64,000 nt of DNA from CAWGQN01 sp963824885 (lineage in GTDB: Bacteria; Actinomycetota; Actinomycetes; Actinomycetales; Microbacteriaceae): positions 124,001 through 188,000 of the forward strand of contig CAWGQN010000005.1 in NCBI GenBank assembly GCA_963824885.1, in the 5' to 3' direction. The stretch's first letter is position 1, and every line of letters begins with the position of its first letter. Below, in pieces: positions 1 through 8,357 of this stretch. The notes below the pieces were generated by a model that was given only the letters and a program-made list of their open reading frames with translations, ran no database searches and was not told where the DNA came from. Position numbers and translations under genes: made by a program.

Positions 1-963
1 GGTCTCGCCGACCTGTCGATTTCACGGTCGAGCTTCGACTGGGGAATTGCGGTCCCGTGGGATCCCACTCACGTCGTCTACGTGTGGTTTGAAGCACTGC
101 TCAACTACATCACGGCAATTGACTACGGTGTTGACCACGAAAACTTTGAGCGCCGGTGGCCCGCGGTTCACATTGTCGGCAAAGACATTGCCCGTTTTCA
201 CGCGGTTATTTGGCCTGCAATGCTCATGGCGGCAGGCCTGCCCGTGCCGCATCGCGTGTTCGGGCACGGGTGGCTCCTCGTCGGGGGAGAAAAAATGAGC
301 AAATCAAAGTTGACGGGGATCGAGCCGAGGCAAATTACCGACGCGTTTGGGTCGGACGCCTTCCGCTACCATTTTTTAAGCGCGATTGCCTTCGGCCACG
401 ACGGATCGTTCAGTTGGGAAGACCTGTCGGCGCGCTACCAATCCGATTTAGCGAACGGATTCGGAAACCTCGCGTCTCGTGTTCTCGCGATGATCACGAG
501 ATACTTTGAGGGCCGCGTGCCAAAACCCGGGGCCTACAGTGCCGACGATGTGGAGGTACGGGCAACTATCGAACACGCGGCACTCGCCGCGGACGAGGCA
601 ATTGATCGCCTCGCGATTCACGAGGCGATCACCGCGATATGGGTGATCGTCGACGACCTCAACGGATATATCACCGTTCAAGAACCGTGGGCGCTCGCCA
701 AAAACGGAGCCCGGGGCGAACGGCTTTCGACGGTCCTTTACACGGCTGCCGAGGGACTTCGCGCGCTCGCGGTGTTGCTCTCACCCGTGATGCCCGTCTC
801 GACTCACAAACTGTGGGCGGCTTTGGGAGCCGAATCGGCACTTGGACCGCTCGCCGAGCAAAACGTTCGCTTGGCGGGGACCTGGGGACAGCTGCCGCCC
901 AACGTCGTCGTCGGGCCGCTCGACGTGCTGTTTCCTCGAATTGACGCCGAGGAGCCACAGTGA
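1..963 (+). CDS. metG: Methionyl-tRNA synthetase, C-terminal part (5' end outside window)
   Basis: Charges tRNA-Met with methionine in the cytosol. The reading frame is open from base 1, so the N-terminal Rossmann half with the HIGH motif lies upstream of the window and about 320 residues are visible. The opening residues (DLSISRSSFDWGI) are typical of MetG. The class I signature KMSKS is encoded at 292-306, inside GGEKMSKSK. An alpha-helical anticodon-binding domain follows. No C-terminal tRNA-binding (EMAP/Trbp111) extension is present, as in the short actinobacterial form. The stop overlaps the tatD start by 4 bp. Confidence 0.96.
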   Translation, partial: GLADLSISRSSFDWGIAVPWDPTHVVYVWFEALLNYITAIDYGVDHENFERRWPAVHIVGKDIARFHAVIWPAMLMAAGLPVPHRVFGHGWLLVGGEKMSKSKLTGIEPRQITDAFGSDAFRYHFLSAIAFGHDGSFSWEDLSARYQSDLANGFGNLASRVLAMITRYFEGRVPKPGAYSADDVEVRATIEHAALAADEAIDRLAIHEAITAIWVIVDDLNGYITVQEPWALAKNGARGERLSTVLYTAAEGLRALAVLLSPVMPVSTHKLWAALGAESALGPLAEQNVRLAGTWGQLPPNVVVGPLDVLFPRIDAEEPQ

Positions 964-1886
964 GTGATTTTCAGCACCTCAAGCACCGAGAAAAAAGCGC
1001 CGGGCGCCCTCTCAGTTACCCGCCGCTTCCCGACGCGCTCGCCGTCCCGGTTTACGACAATCACACCCACCTTGAGATTGGCGACGGCGACGATCCCCTC
1101 GACTATCGCGAGCAGCTTGACCGCGCGTCGAGCGTCGGCGTTCGCGGTGTCGTGCAAGTGGGCGGCGATATTGAATCGTCGCAATGGTCGGCCAATACCG
1201 CCGCGATTGAACCGAGGATGCTTGCGGCGGTTGCTCTTCATCCGAACGAGGTGCCCGCTTACGAGGTTCGAGGCGACCTGGACGACGCGCTCGCGACGAT
1301 ATCTGACCTCGCTCGACGTCCGCGGGTGCGGGCCGTGGGCGAAACGGGCTTGGACTATTTTCGCACGGACGAGAGCGGGCACGCCGCCCAAATTCGTTCT
1401 TTTGAGGCCCACATTGAGATTGCTAAAGAGAGTGGACTCGCCCTTCAGATTCACGACCGAAACGCGCACGCCGACGTGATTCAGACACTCGCGCGCGTGG
1501 GCGCCCCCGAGCGAACGGTGTTCCACTGCTTCTCGGGAGACGCCGAGATGGCGCAATTGTGCGCAAAGCACGGTTGGTACATGTCGTTCGCGGGCACCGT
1601 TACCTTCTCGAACGCCGCGAATACTCGAGACGCTCTTGCCGTCGCACCGCGTTCTCTTCTCCTCGTCGAAACGGATGCCCCCTACCTGACGCCGACTCCA
1701 CATCGGGGACATCCGAACGCGCCGTATCTCATCCCCACGACCCTTCGGGCGATGGCCGCACACCTCGACGCCGACCTTGCCGTGCTCGCGGCACAAATCG
1801 CATCGAACACCGAGCTCGTCTACGGGCGGTGGGACACCGAGCCGGTTGCGCGCGTCACGAGCGAACCGATAGCCGGAGTAGCGTGA
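960..1886 (+). CDS. tatD: TatD family metal-dependent hydrolase/DNase
   Basis: A 308-residue TIM-barrel metallohydrolase of the TatD/YcfH family, whose members act as 3'-5' DNases and possibly in DNA repair. Expected metal ligands are visible: the HxH pair in DNHTHLE (His35, His37), the Glu in GETGLDY (about 127), the His in IHDRN (about 164), FHCFSGD (about 188) and the Asp in VETDAPYL (about 236). The GTG start overlaps the metG stop by 4 bp (GTGA), and the stop overlaps rsmA in the same way. The metG-tatD-rsmA-ispE order is widespread in Actinobacteria. Confidence 0.93.
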   Translation: MSDFQHLKHREKSAGRPLSYPPLPDALAVPVYDNHTHLEIGDGDDPLDYREQLDRASSVGVRGVVQVGGDIESSQWSANTAAIEPRMLAAVALHPNEVPAYEVRGDLDDALATISDLARRPRVRAVGETGLDYFRTDESGHAAQIRSFEAHIEIAKESGLALQIHDRNAHADVIQTLARVGAPERTVFHCFSGDAEMAQLCAKHGWYMSFAGTVTFSNAANTRDALAVAPRSLLLVETDAPYLTPTPHRGHPNAPYLIPTTLRAMAAHLDADLAVLAAQIASNTELVYGRWDTEPVARVTSEPIAGVA

Positions 1887-2779
1887 CGCACTCGCCGCTT
1901 CTTGGGCCCGCGGAAATTCGGAACCTTGCCCACCAACTCGGGGTACACCCAACAAAAAAACTCGGTCAAAACTTTGTTATCGATGGAAACACGGTTCGTC
2001 GTATTGTGGCGCTCGCTCGCGTTGGTGTGGGCGACGAGGTGCTCGAGGTCGGTCCCGGTTTTGGTTCGCTCACCCTCGGGCTTCTCGAATCGGGCGCTCA
2101 CGTGACGGCCGTCGAAATCGACCGTCGACTCGCCGCGCAGTTGCCCGTGACCATCGCGGCACACCAACCGAATGCACGTCTCACGGTTGTCAACGATGAC
2201 GCGCTGCGCGCGACCACGGTTCCGGGGACCCCAACGAAGCTCGTCGCGAATTTGCCGTACAACATCTCTGTTCCGGTTCTCATTCATCTGCTCGAGTGTT
2301 TCTCGTCGGTGCGCGCGGGTCTCGTGATGGTTCAAGCCGAGGTGGGGCGCCGCTTGGCGGCGAGCCCGGGAACGAAAGACTACGGTGGCCCGAGCGTTAA
2401 GGCCGCGTGGTTTGGGTCGTGGCGAATCGTGGGCGCCGTTAGTAGAACGGTTTTTTGGCCGGTCCCGCACGTCGATTCGGTTCTCGTAGCGTTCGAGCGT
2501 CACGTCGTTGACACGGGCGATGACGCGCTACGAGCGAAAACCTTCGAACTCGTTGACGCGACATTTCGGCAGCGGCGGAAGATGCTTCGACAATCGCTCG
2601 CTGCCCTGTTAGCGGGAAGCGACGCGGCGTCCGATCATGTGCGCGCGGCGGGCCTTGATCCGACGGCTCGCGGCGAACAGTTGACGCTCACTGCGTTTGT
2701 TTCTCTTTCGCGCGCGATTACCGCGAGCGAGGGACAGCCACGTTCGCCAAATCGCAGCGCTCGCGGTCCGCTGGGCTAG
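1883..2779 (+). CDS. rsmA: 16S rRNA (adenine1518/1519-N6,N6)-dimethyltransferase
   Basis: RsmA (KsgA) dimethylates two adenines near the 3' end of 16S rRNA during 30S maturation. The protein has 298 residues, normal for the family. The N-terminal KKLGQNFVID motif (residues 25-34) and the SAM-binding EVGPGFGSLT are followed by the catalytic NLPYNIS (about residue 124). The frame is open much further upstream, but the GTG at 1883 is preferred: it overlaps the tatD stop by 4 bp and places the conserved N-terminus correctly. Confidence 0.94.
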   Translation: MTHSPLLGPAEIRNLAHQLGVHPTKKLGQNFVIDGNTVRRIVALARVGVGDEVLEVGPGFGSLTLGLLESGAHVTAVEIDRRLAAQLPVTIAAHQPNARLTVVNDDALRATTVPGTPTKLVANLPYNISVPVLIHLLECFSSVRAGLVMVQAEVGRRLAASPGTKDYGGPSVKAAWFGSWRIVGAVSRTVFWPVPHVDSVLVAFERHVVDTGDDALRAKTFELVDATFRQRRKMLRQSLAALLAGSDAASDHVRAAGLDPTARGEQLTLTAFVSLSRAITASEGQPRSPNRSARGPLG

Positions 2780-2788
2780 GTTGGTGGG

Positions 2789-3724
2789 ATGACTCTCGTC
2801 GACGTGGTGAGCGCCGTTCACGCGAGGGCACCGGGGAAGATTAACGTTTTCCTCGCGGTGGGCGCCAAAATGGCAGACGGTTTTCACGACGTCGCTACTG
2901 CGTATCAAGCGGTGTCGCTCTTTGAGGACGTTTACGCGTACCCGGCCGACACCTTTTCGGTGTCATTTCGCGGCTCGATTGACACGTCTGGCCTCGTGAC
3001 CGACGAATCAAATTTGGCGATTCGCGCGGCGCGCGCGATGGCACGAGCGCGAGAATACTCCGGCGGTGTTCGTCTCGTGATTGACAAGAACGTACCGGTC
3101 GCGGGCGGTATGGGAGGGGGGTCGGCCGATGCCGCGGCAACGCTTGTGGCGTGCGACGCGCTGTGGGGCCTCGACGTGCCGAAAGACGAGATGCTTGAAC
3201 TTGCACGGAGTCTCGGGGCAGATGTTCCGTTCGCGCTCGCGGGAGGAACCGCAATTGGTACCGGGCGCGGCGATAGCCTCAGCCCGGCTCTCGCCAAGGG
3301 GACGTTCAATTGGGTGCTCGCGTTTGCCGATTTCGGATTGAGCTCTCCCGCTGTGTACAACGAACTCGACGCTCACTTGGCTCGAAACGCCGACAATATG
3401 GTCCCGGCACCAGACCGCCCGACGGTTGACGCCGACGTTCTCCAGGCGCTTCGCGCGGGCGATGCGCACTTGCTTGCGGAGTCGATTCACAACGACTTGC
3501 AGGCGCCCGCATTGCATCTCGCACCGGAACTCGCGCGTGTGCTCGAAATCGGTGACGCGAACGGGGCCCTCGCGGGGGTCATTTCGGGTTCTGGCCCAAC
3601 CGTCGCGTTTCTCACGGCGGACGTCGACAGCGCGCTCGAGCTCCAAATCGCTCTCAGCGCCTCGCGGTTGACGGCGGTTCGCGCGTGCGGACCCGTACAC
3701 GGGGCGCGGATTGTTGGGGACTGA
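2789..3724 (+). CDS. ispE: 4-diphosphocytidyl-2-C-methyl-D-erythritol kinase
   Basis: Phosphorylates CDP-methylerythritol in the MEP isoprenoid pathway; ispH of the same pathway lies at 57438. The 311 residues show GHMP-kinase features: ARAPGKINVFL at the N-terminus, the ATP-binding GGMGGGSADAAATL (about residue 105) and the C-terminal SGSGPTVAF loop. The ATG lies nine bases after the rsmA stop. It ends the metG-tatD-rsmA-ispE cluster. A short hairpin (CTTCGC/GCGAAG, 3734-3750) follows the stop and may help termination, although it has no T-run. Confidence 0.94.
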   Translation: MTLVDVVSAVHARAPGKINVFLAVGAKMADGFHDVATAYQAVSLFEDVYAYPADTFSVSFRGSIDTSGLVTDESNLAIRAARAMARAREYSGGVRLVIDKNVPVAGGMGGGSADAAATLVACDALWGLDVPKDEMLELARSLGADVPFALAGGTAIGTGRGDSLSPALAKGTFNWVLAFADFGLSSPAVYNELDAHLARNADNMVPAPDRPTVDADVLQALRAGDAHLLAESIHNDLQAPALHLAPELARVLEIGDANGALAGVISGSGPTVAFLTADVDSALELQIALSASRLTAVRACGPVHGARIVGD

Positions 3725-3756
3725 TTCGGGGCGCTTCGCGAGCAGCGAAGGGTTCA

Positions 3757-3806
3757 GTCGACGCATCAGCCACATTCCCACGGGAGTGCTCGCGTCGACT
3801 TATAGT
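3757..3806 (+). promoter_or_regulatory. Candidate bio operon promoter/operator
   Basis: An inverted repeat GTCGACGC (3757-3764) / GCGTCGAC (3792-3799) lies just before TATAGT (3801-3806), a good match to a -10 hexamer. No clear -35 is seen. The position in front of the biotin operon suggests an operator, but the sequence matches neither BirA, BioQ nor BioR boxes that I can recognise, and 8-bp GTCGAC-type repeats can arise by chance in this genome. Confidence 0.3.
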
Positions 3807-4839
3807 GGCAAGTAGCGAAATCAGGGCCGGAAGGGAACGAAAACTGACGTCGATTCTGGAGGAAGCGCGCGAACAGGTTGCGGTTCGCGGCATCGGCCTC
3901 GATGAGCAACAGGTTCTTCGCATTTTGGAGGTACCCGACGCCGCGGTGCCCGAACTGTTGCAGGTGGCTCACGACGTACGCCTCACGTATTGTGGCGCCG
4001 ACGTCGAAGTCGAAGGCATTGTGTCGGTCAAGACCGGCGGATGCCCGGAAGACTGCCACTTCTGCTCCCAATCGGGCGTGTTCGATTCACCGGTGCGCTC
4101 CGTGTGGCTCAACATTCCCGAACTCGTCCAAGCGGCGAAGGAGACCGCGGCGACCGGCGCGACCGAGTTCTGTATCGTTGCCGCGGTTCGCGGCCCCGAT
4201 ATCAAGCTCATGAATCAGGTCAAGTTCGCAATCGGCAAGATTCGCGCCGAAGTCGACATTAATATTGCGTGTTCGTTGGGCATGCTCACTCCACACCAGG
4301 TCAATCAATTGCGCGATTGGGGAGTGCATCGGTACAACCACAACCTCGAGACCGCGCGCAGTTTTTTTCCCGAGGTCGTCACGACACACACGTACGACGA
4401 GCGGCTCGACACGTGTCGCCTCGTGCGCGACGCGGGAATGGAATTGTGTTGCGGTGCGCTTCTTGGCATGGGAGAAACGCTCGCTCAGCGCGCCGAGCTG
4501 GCCGTGCAATTGGCTGCCCTTGATCCGCACGAAGTGCCGATGAACTTCCTCAACCCCAGACCGGGAACGCCCTTAGAAAGCCACGAGGTCATGGATGGCC
4601 GCGACGCGTTGCGCGCAATCGCCGCTTTTCGCCTCGCAATGCCGCGCACCGTCTTGCGCTATGCGGGGGGCCGAGAACTCACGCTCGGAGACCTCGGCAC
4701 TCGCGAAGGCCTGTTGGGGGGAATCAACGCGGTCATCGTTGGAAACTACTTGACGACTCTCGGGCGCCCGGCCACGGCCGACCTCGACCTCTTGGTAGAA
4801 CTCAACATGCCGATTCGCGAGCTTCAGAAGACGCTGTGA
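3805..4839 (+). CDS. bioB: Biotin synthase (radical SAM)
   Basis: Inserts sulfur into dethiobiotin, the last step of biotin synthesis. The radical-SAM cluster motif CxxxCxxC is visible in GGCPEDCHFCSQSG (Cys80, 84, 87 counted from the GTG at 3805), followed by VAAVRGP, the ENIHTH-equivalent region HNLETARSFFP and NFLNPRPGTPL. Start choice is uncertain. GTG 3805 gives 344 residues but overlaps the TATAGT box. A CTG at 3844 lies seven bases after a strong Shine-Dalgarno-like GGAAGGGA (3829-3836) and matches the usual family N-terminus better. The stop overlaps the next gene (GTGA). Confidence 0.95.
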   Translation: MASSEIRAGRERKLTSILEEAREQVAVRGIGLDEQQVLRILEVPDAAVPELLQVAHDVRLTYCGADVEVEGIVSVKTGGCPEDCHFCSQSGVFDSPVRSVWLNIPELVQAAKETAATGATEFCIVAAVRGPDIKLMNQVKFAIGKIRAEVDINIACSLGMLTPHQVNQLRDWGVHRYNHNLETARSFFPEVVTTHTYDERLDTCRLVRDAGMELCCGALLGMGETLAQRAELAVQLAALDPHEVPMNFLNPRPGTPLESHEVMDGRDALRAIAAFRLAMPRTVLRYAGGRELTLGDLGTREGLLGGINAVIVGNYLTTLGRPATADLDLLVELNMPIRELQKTL

Positions 4840-5123
4840 TTGCCGAATCCGCGCGCAGTCATGAGCCGAATTCTGCGGCGGAAATGACCGCGGCGATTAC
4901 GGTCGCGTTTTTTTGTGGGCACTGCGGGCGCGCGATTCCGGGTGTCGATTCGCGCGAGGTGCGGTTGCCGACGCCGGCTGACAGTGTCCACGGCGATTGC
5001 CGTGCACGGCTCGCGATGGAGCCGCCGCGATACTGTGCTGAGTGTGGACGACGCATGAAGGTCCAAGTGGTGCCCGGAGGGTGGTCGGCCCAGTGTTCGC
5101 GACACGAGCGGATCGCCGAGTGA
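4836..5123 (+). CDS. bsaP: Biotin synthase auxiliary protein (BsaP-like)
   Basis: A 95-residue Cys-rich protein with cysteines at 27, 30, 55, 67, 70 and 87, arranged as FFCGHCG, HGDC, YCAECGRRM and CSRH. The C-terminal pattern (P-RYC--CGRRM-VQV-P-GW-A-CSRH) matches my recollection of mycobacterial BsaP (Rv1590), a small partner needed by the actinobacterial type of BioB, probably for its auxiliary iron-sulfur cluster. Here it is coupled by 4-bp overlaps to bioB upstream and bioA downstream, which supports that role. A generic zinc-ribbon protein is the alternative. Confidence 0.82.
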   Translation: MIAESARSHEPNSAAEMTAAITVAFFCGHCGRAIPGVDSREVRLPTPADSVHGDCRARLAMEPPRYCAECGRRMKVQVVPGGWSAQCSRHERIAE

Positions 5124-6481
5124 GCGAGTCCGCGGCACTCATCGACCGTGATCGCGCCGTATTATGGCACCCCTATTCGCCTCGAACGCCTCGCGAGAAT
5201 CCGTGGCTTGTCGAAGCCGCCGACGGCGCAACGCTGACCCTGAGCGACGGGAACGAGCGGTTTCGCGTCGTTGACGCCATGTCGTCGTGGTGGTGCATGA
5301 TTCACGGCTACCGACACCCCGTTCTCGACGCCGTCGTCAAAGAACAAGTGGACCGTTTCAGCCACGTCATGTTTGGCGGTCTCACGCACGCGCCCGCAAT
5401 TGAGTTGGCCGAGCGCCTCGTCACAATCACCCCCGAGTCACTTCGGAACGTCTTTTTGGCCGATTCCGGTTCAATCTCCGTCGAAGTCGCACTCAAGCTG
5501 AGCCTTCACTACCAACGCGAGAAGGGCCGCACGGCACGCAGACGACTCTTGACCGTGCGAGGCGGCTACCACGGTGACACGTTCGCGACAATGAGCCTGT
5601 GCGATCCCGACGACGGAATGCATCGAGCGCTCGCGGGCACAATGATCGAGCAGGTTTTTGGCCCCCTCCCGCCGCCCGGGTTTCACCGAGGCGATGACGA
5701 CCCCGACATTGTCGCGTGGGCGCACGACATTCACGCTCTTGCGGAACAGCGGCGCGATGAGATTGCGGCCATCATCATCGAACCGATTCTTCAGGGTGCC
5801 GGGGGCATGCGCGTCTTTTCTCCCGCGTGTCTTCGAGTGCTGCGAGACATTGCCACCGAGCACGATATGCTGCTAATTTTCGATGAGATAGCCACCGGAT
5901 TCGGTCGGACGGGCACACTATTCGCGAGTGAGCACACCGCTACGAGCACTGCGTCTGGCGCGAGTACGATGCGAGCAGTGGAACCCGACATTCTATGCGT
6001 CGGAAAAGCCATGACGGGTGGATACGTGACACTCGCGGCAACGCTGTGCACCGACGACGTTGCTCACACCGTGTCGGCGGAAGGGTCGGGCGCTCTTTTG
6101 CACGGGCCAACGTTTATGGCCAATCCGCTCGCGTGCGCGGTGAGCATCGCGAGCATTGACCTTCTTCTCAGTCGCGATTGGAGTCACACCGTTGCGAGAA
6201 TCAACAACCGACTCGCCGTTGGGCTCGGCGCGGGCGCCGACCGTGACCACGTGCGCGAGGTTCGGACTCTCGGTGCGGTCGGGGTTGTTCAGCTTCACGA
6301 CCGGGTCGATATCGGGGCCGTGACTCGCGCGGCGATTCGACGCGGCGTGTGGATACGCCCGTTTCGCGATTTGGTCTACACGATGCCGCCCTACACGTGT
6401 ACTGACGACGAACTCGACACGATCACGTCGGGAATCGTGGGGGCCATAGAAGAGACAGCGAGCGCGGGGTCGTCGCAATGA
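5120..6481 (+). CDS. bioA: Adenosylmethionine-8-amino-7-oxononanoate aminotransferase
   Basis: PLP enzyme converting KAPA to DAPA in biotin synthesis, using SAM as amino donor. The protein has 453 residues from the GTG at 5120, which overlaps the bsaP stop by 4 bp; a longer frame upstream is not needed. Visible signatures: WHPYSP at the N-terminus, MSSWWCMIHGY, FLADSGSISVEVALK, the PLP-phosphate segment GGYHGDT, DEIATGFGRTG, and the Schiff-base Lys in CVGKAMTGGY (about 296). The stop overlaps the bioF ATG. Confidence 0.95.
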   Translation: MSESAALIDRDRAVLWHPYSPRTPRENPWLVEAADGATLTLSDGNERFRVVDAMSSWWCMIHGYRHPVLDAVVKEQVDRFSHVMFGGLTHAPAIELAERLVTITPESLRNVFLADSGSISVEVALKLSLHYQREKGRTARRRLLTVRGGYHGDTFATMSLCDPDDGMHRALAGTMIEQVFGPLPPPGFHRGDDDPDIVAWAHDIHALAEQRRDEIAAIIIEPILQGAGGMRVFSPACLRVLRDIATEHDMLLIFDEIATGFGRTGTLFASEHTATSTASGASTMRAVEPDILCVGKAMTGGYVTLAATLCTDDVAHTVSAEGSGALLHGPTFMANPLACAVSIASIDLLLSRDWSHTVARINNRLAVGLGAGADRDHVREVRTLGAVGVVQLHDRVDIGAVTRAAIRRGVWIRPFRDLVYTMPPYTCTDDELDTITSGIVGAIEETASAGSSQ

Positions 6482-7608
6482 AACCGTCGTTCGACTCGTG
6501 GCTCGATGATCAGGCCGCGGTTCGCGCGAAACGAAACCTGGTCAGAACGCTCGGTGTTCGCTGGCCTGATAGCGGCATCGTCGATCTCGCGGGCAACGAC
6601 TATTTGGGCCTCGCGACCGATCAGCGAGTCATTGACGCCGCCGCGCGCGCACTACAGGTCTGGGGCACCGGCGCGACGGCGTCCCGAGTGGTGACCGGTT
6701 CGACGGCGCTCCACGAAGAACTCGAGCATTATCTCGCATCGTTTTTGGGGCACGAGAGCGCCTTGCTCTTCTCGTCGGGTTACCTCGCTAATGTGGGAGT
6801 GATCACGGCGTTGGGTGGCCCCGGAACGCTCATTGTGACCGACGAATACGTTCACGCGTCCCTGATCGATGCGGCTCGCCTCGCCCGTGCGACAATGGCC
6901 ACTTTTGCGCACAATTCCGTCGACGAGGTCGCGACCGCTCTTGCGCGTCGCAACGAACCTCGCGCGCTCGTCGTCACGGAATCGGTGTTTAGCGTCCTTG
7001 GCGATGCGGCGCCTCTCGTCGAGCTTGCCGCGGTGTGTGCCGCACACGACGCGCTTCTCGTAGTTGACGAGGCTCACGGCCTCGGTGTCACCGGCGGGGG
7101 AGCGGGGTCGGTCGCCGCCGCGGGCCTCGCCGAACACGTAGTCGTCACGGCGACACTGTCGAAAGCGCTCGGGAGTCAAGGCGGAGTCGTTCTCGGTCCG
7201 CGCCGCCTCCGAGACCACCTCATCAATCGGGCGCGCACCTTCATTTTCGACACGGGTCTTGCGCCCGTGAACGTTGCTTCGGCCCTTGCCGCAGCGACAA
7301 TCGTGCGCGCGGAACCAGACCGGGTGGCTCGAATCCACTCGCGTGCGGATCGAATGATTGGCCACCTTCCCGACGTGCTCACGCGCGGGGTCGGCGCCGT
7401 GCAATCCATTGTCGTCGGAGACGCGGCGAGTGCGCTCGAGTGCAGTCGCCAGCTCCTCGACGCGGGTTTTCGAGTCGGGTGCTTTCGACCGCCCTCGGTG
7501 CCAGACGGTGTCTCGCGCTTGCGTGTGACGGCTCGAGGAACCCTCACTGATCGCGAAATTGAAGACGCGTGTTCCGCCGTGAGCCACGTTCTCGACGGGG
7601 TCCGATGA
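6478..7608 (+). CDS. bioF: 8-amino-7-oxononanoate synthase
   Basis: Condenses pimeloyl-ACP/CoA with alanine to give KAPA, the first dedicated ring-building step. The 376 residues belong to the alpha-oxoamine synthase family. Seen here: DLAGNDYLGLA, the Gly-rich GTGATASRVVTGS, DEAHGLGVTG, and the PLP lysine in TLSKALGSQGG (Lys229). The ATG overlaps the bioA stop and the TGA overlaps the bioD ATG, so translation through the operon is probably coupled. Confidence 0.95.
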   Translation: MKPSFDSWLDDQAAVRAKRNLVRTLGVRWPDSGIVDLAGNDYLGLATDQRVIDAAARALQVWGTGATASRVVTGSTALHEELEHYLASFLGHESALLFSSGYLANVGVITALGGPGTLIVTDEYVHASLIDAARLARATMATFAHNSVDEVATALARRNEPRALVVTESVFSVLGDAAPLVELAAVCAAHDALLVVDEAHGLGVTGGGAGSVAAAGLAEHVVVTATLSKALGSQGGVVLGPRRLRDHLINRARTFIFDTGLAPVNVASALAAATIVRAEPDRVARIHSRADRMIGHLPDVLTRGVGAVQSIVVGDAASALECSRQLLDAGFRVGCFRPPSVPDGVSRLRVTARGTLTDREIEDACSAVSHVLDGVR

Positions 7609-8357
7609 ATCATCACGAGAACGCGCCTTCGCGCCCGCACAAAACGGCTCCGGTACCGCGGCCCGTCATTGTGGTGACCGGCACCGATACGGGCGTTGGC
7701 AAGACAATTGTCACCGCGGCACTCGCGTGTGCGCTCGCGAAGGCGGGAACCGTTGCCGTGTATAAGCCCGTTCAGACGGGGGTTCTCCCCGGCGGGTTCG
7801 GCGATGCCGACGAGGTGCAACGGCTCAGCGGGGTGCGTGAGGCAAGCGCGGGAATGACGCTGCCAGAACCCATGGCTCCCGTCGCCGCCGCCGAACATGC
7901 CGGGGTTGAGTTGCCGACGATCAGTGAGCACGCGGCACGCGTTGTTGTGATGCGTGAGAGGGCTGAGTGGGTGCTCGTCGAGGGTACCGGTGGCGTGCTC
8001 GTCGAACTCGACGCCGCGGGCGCAACGATTGCCGATCTCGGGCGCAATCTCGGCGACACCCACGGCGTCGCGGTCGTAACCGTGGTGGTCGTTCGGGCCG
8101 GTCTGGGCACGCTCAACCACACCGCTTTGACAATCGAAGCTCTCGACCGACGCGGCTTGCCCGTTGCGGCCGTGGTCATTGGCTCGTGGCCCGACCGACC
8201 CGGCACCGTCGAACTCGCCAATCGGGAGCACGTGGCGCGCACTCACGCGCTCGATGCCGTGCCGTGCGCGGCATCCCAACTCGAGCCCGCCGTTTTTCAA
8301 TCGGAGTCCGCTCGCTGGTTGGCTCGAGCGCTCGTCGGCGTGGGAGCGAGACCGTGA
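7605..8357 (+). CDS. bioD: Dethiobiotin synthetase
   Basis: ATP-dependent carboxylation and ring closure of DAPA to dethiobiotin. The protein has 250 residues from the ATG at 7605. The P-loop GTDTGVGKT sits at residues 26-34, followed by YKPVQTG (substrate-binding Lys), the acidic VEGTGGVLVEL and LGTLNHT. The N-terminus carries an extra polar stretch of about 18 residues before the first strand. Four-base overlaps join it to bioF and to the downstream P450 gene. Confidence 0.94.
   Translation: MNHHENAPSRPHKTAPVPRPVIVVTGTDTGVGKTIVTAALACALAKAGTVAVYKPVQTGVLPGGFGDADEVQRLSGVREASAGMTLPEPMAPVAAAEHAGVELPTISEHAARVVVMRERAEWVLVEGTGGVLVELDAAGATIADLGRNLGDTHGVAVVTVVVVRAGLGTLNHTALTIEALDRRGLPVAAVVIGSWPDRPGTVELANREHVARTHALDAVPCAASQLEPAVFQSESARWLARALVGVGARP

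Noticed and set aside
804..1955. 383-codon minus-strand frame across metG/tatD
   Set aside because: Covers two certain genes on the other strand, has no domain signature and is explained by high-GC codon structure.
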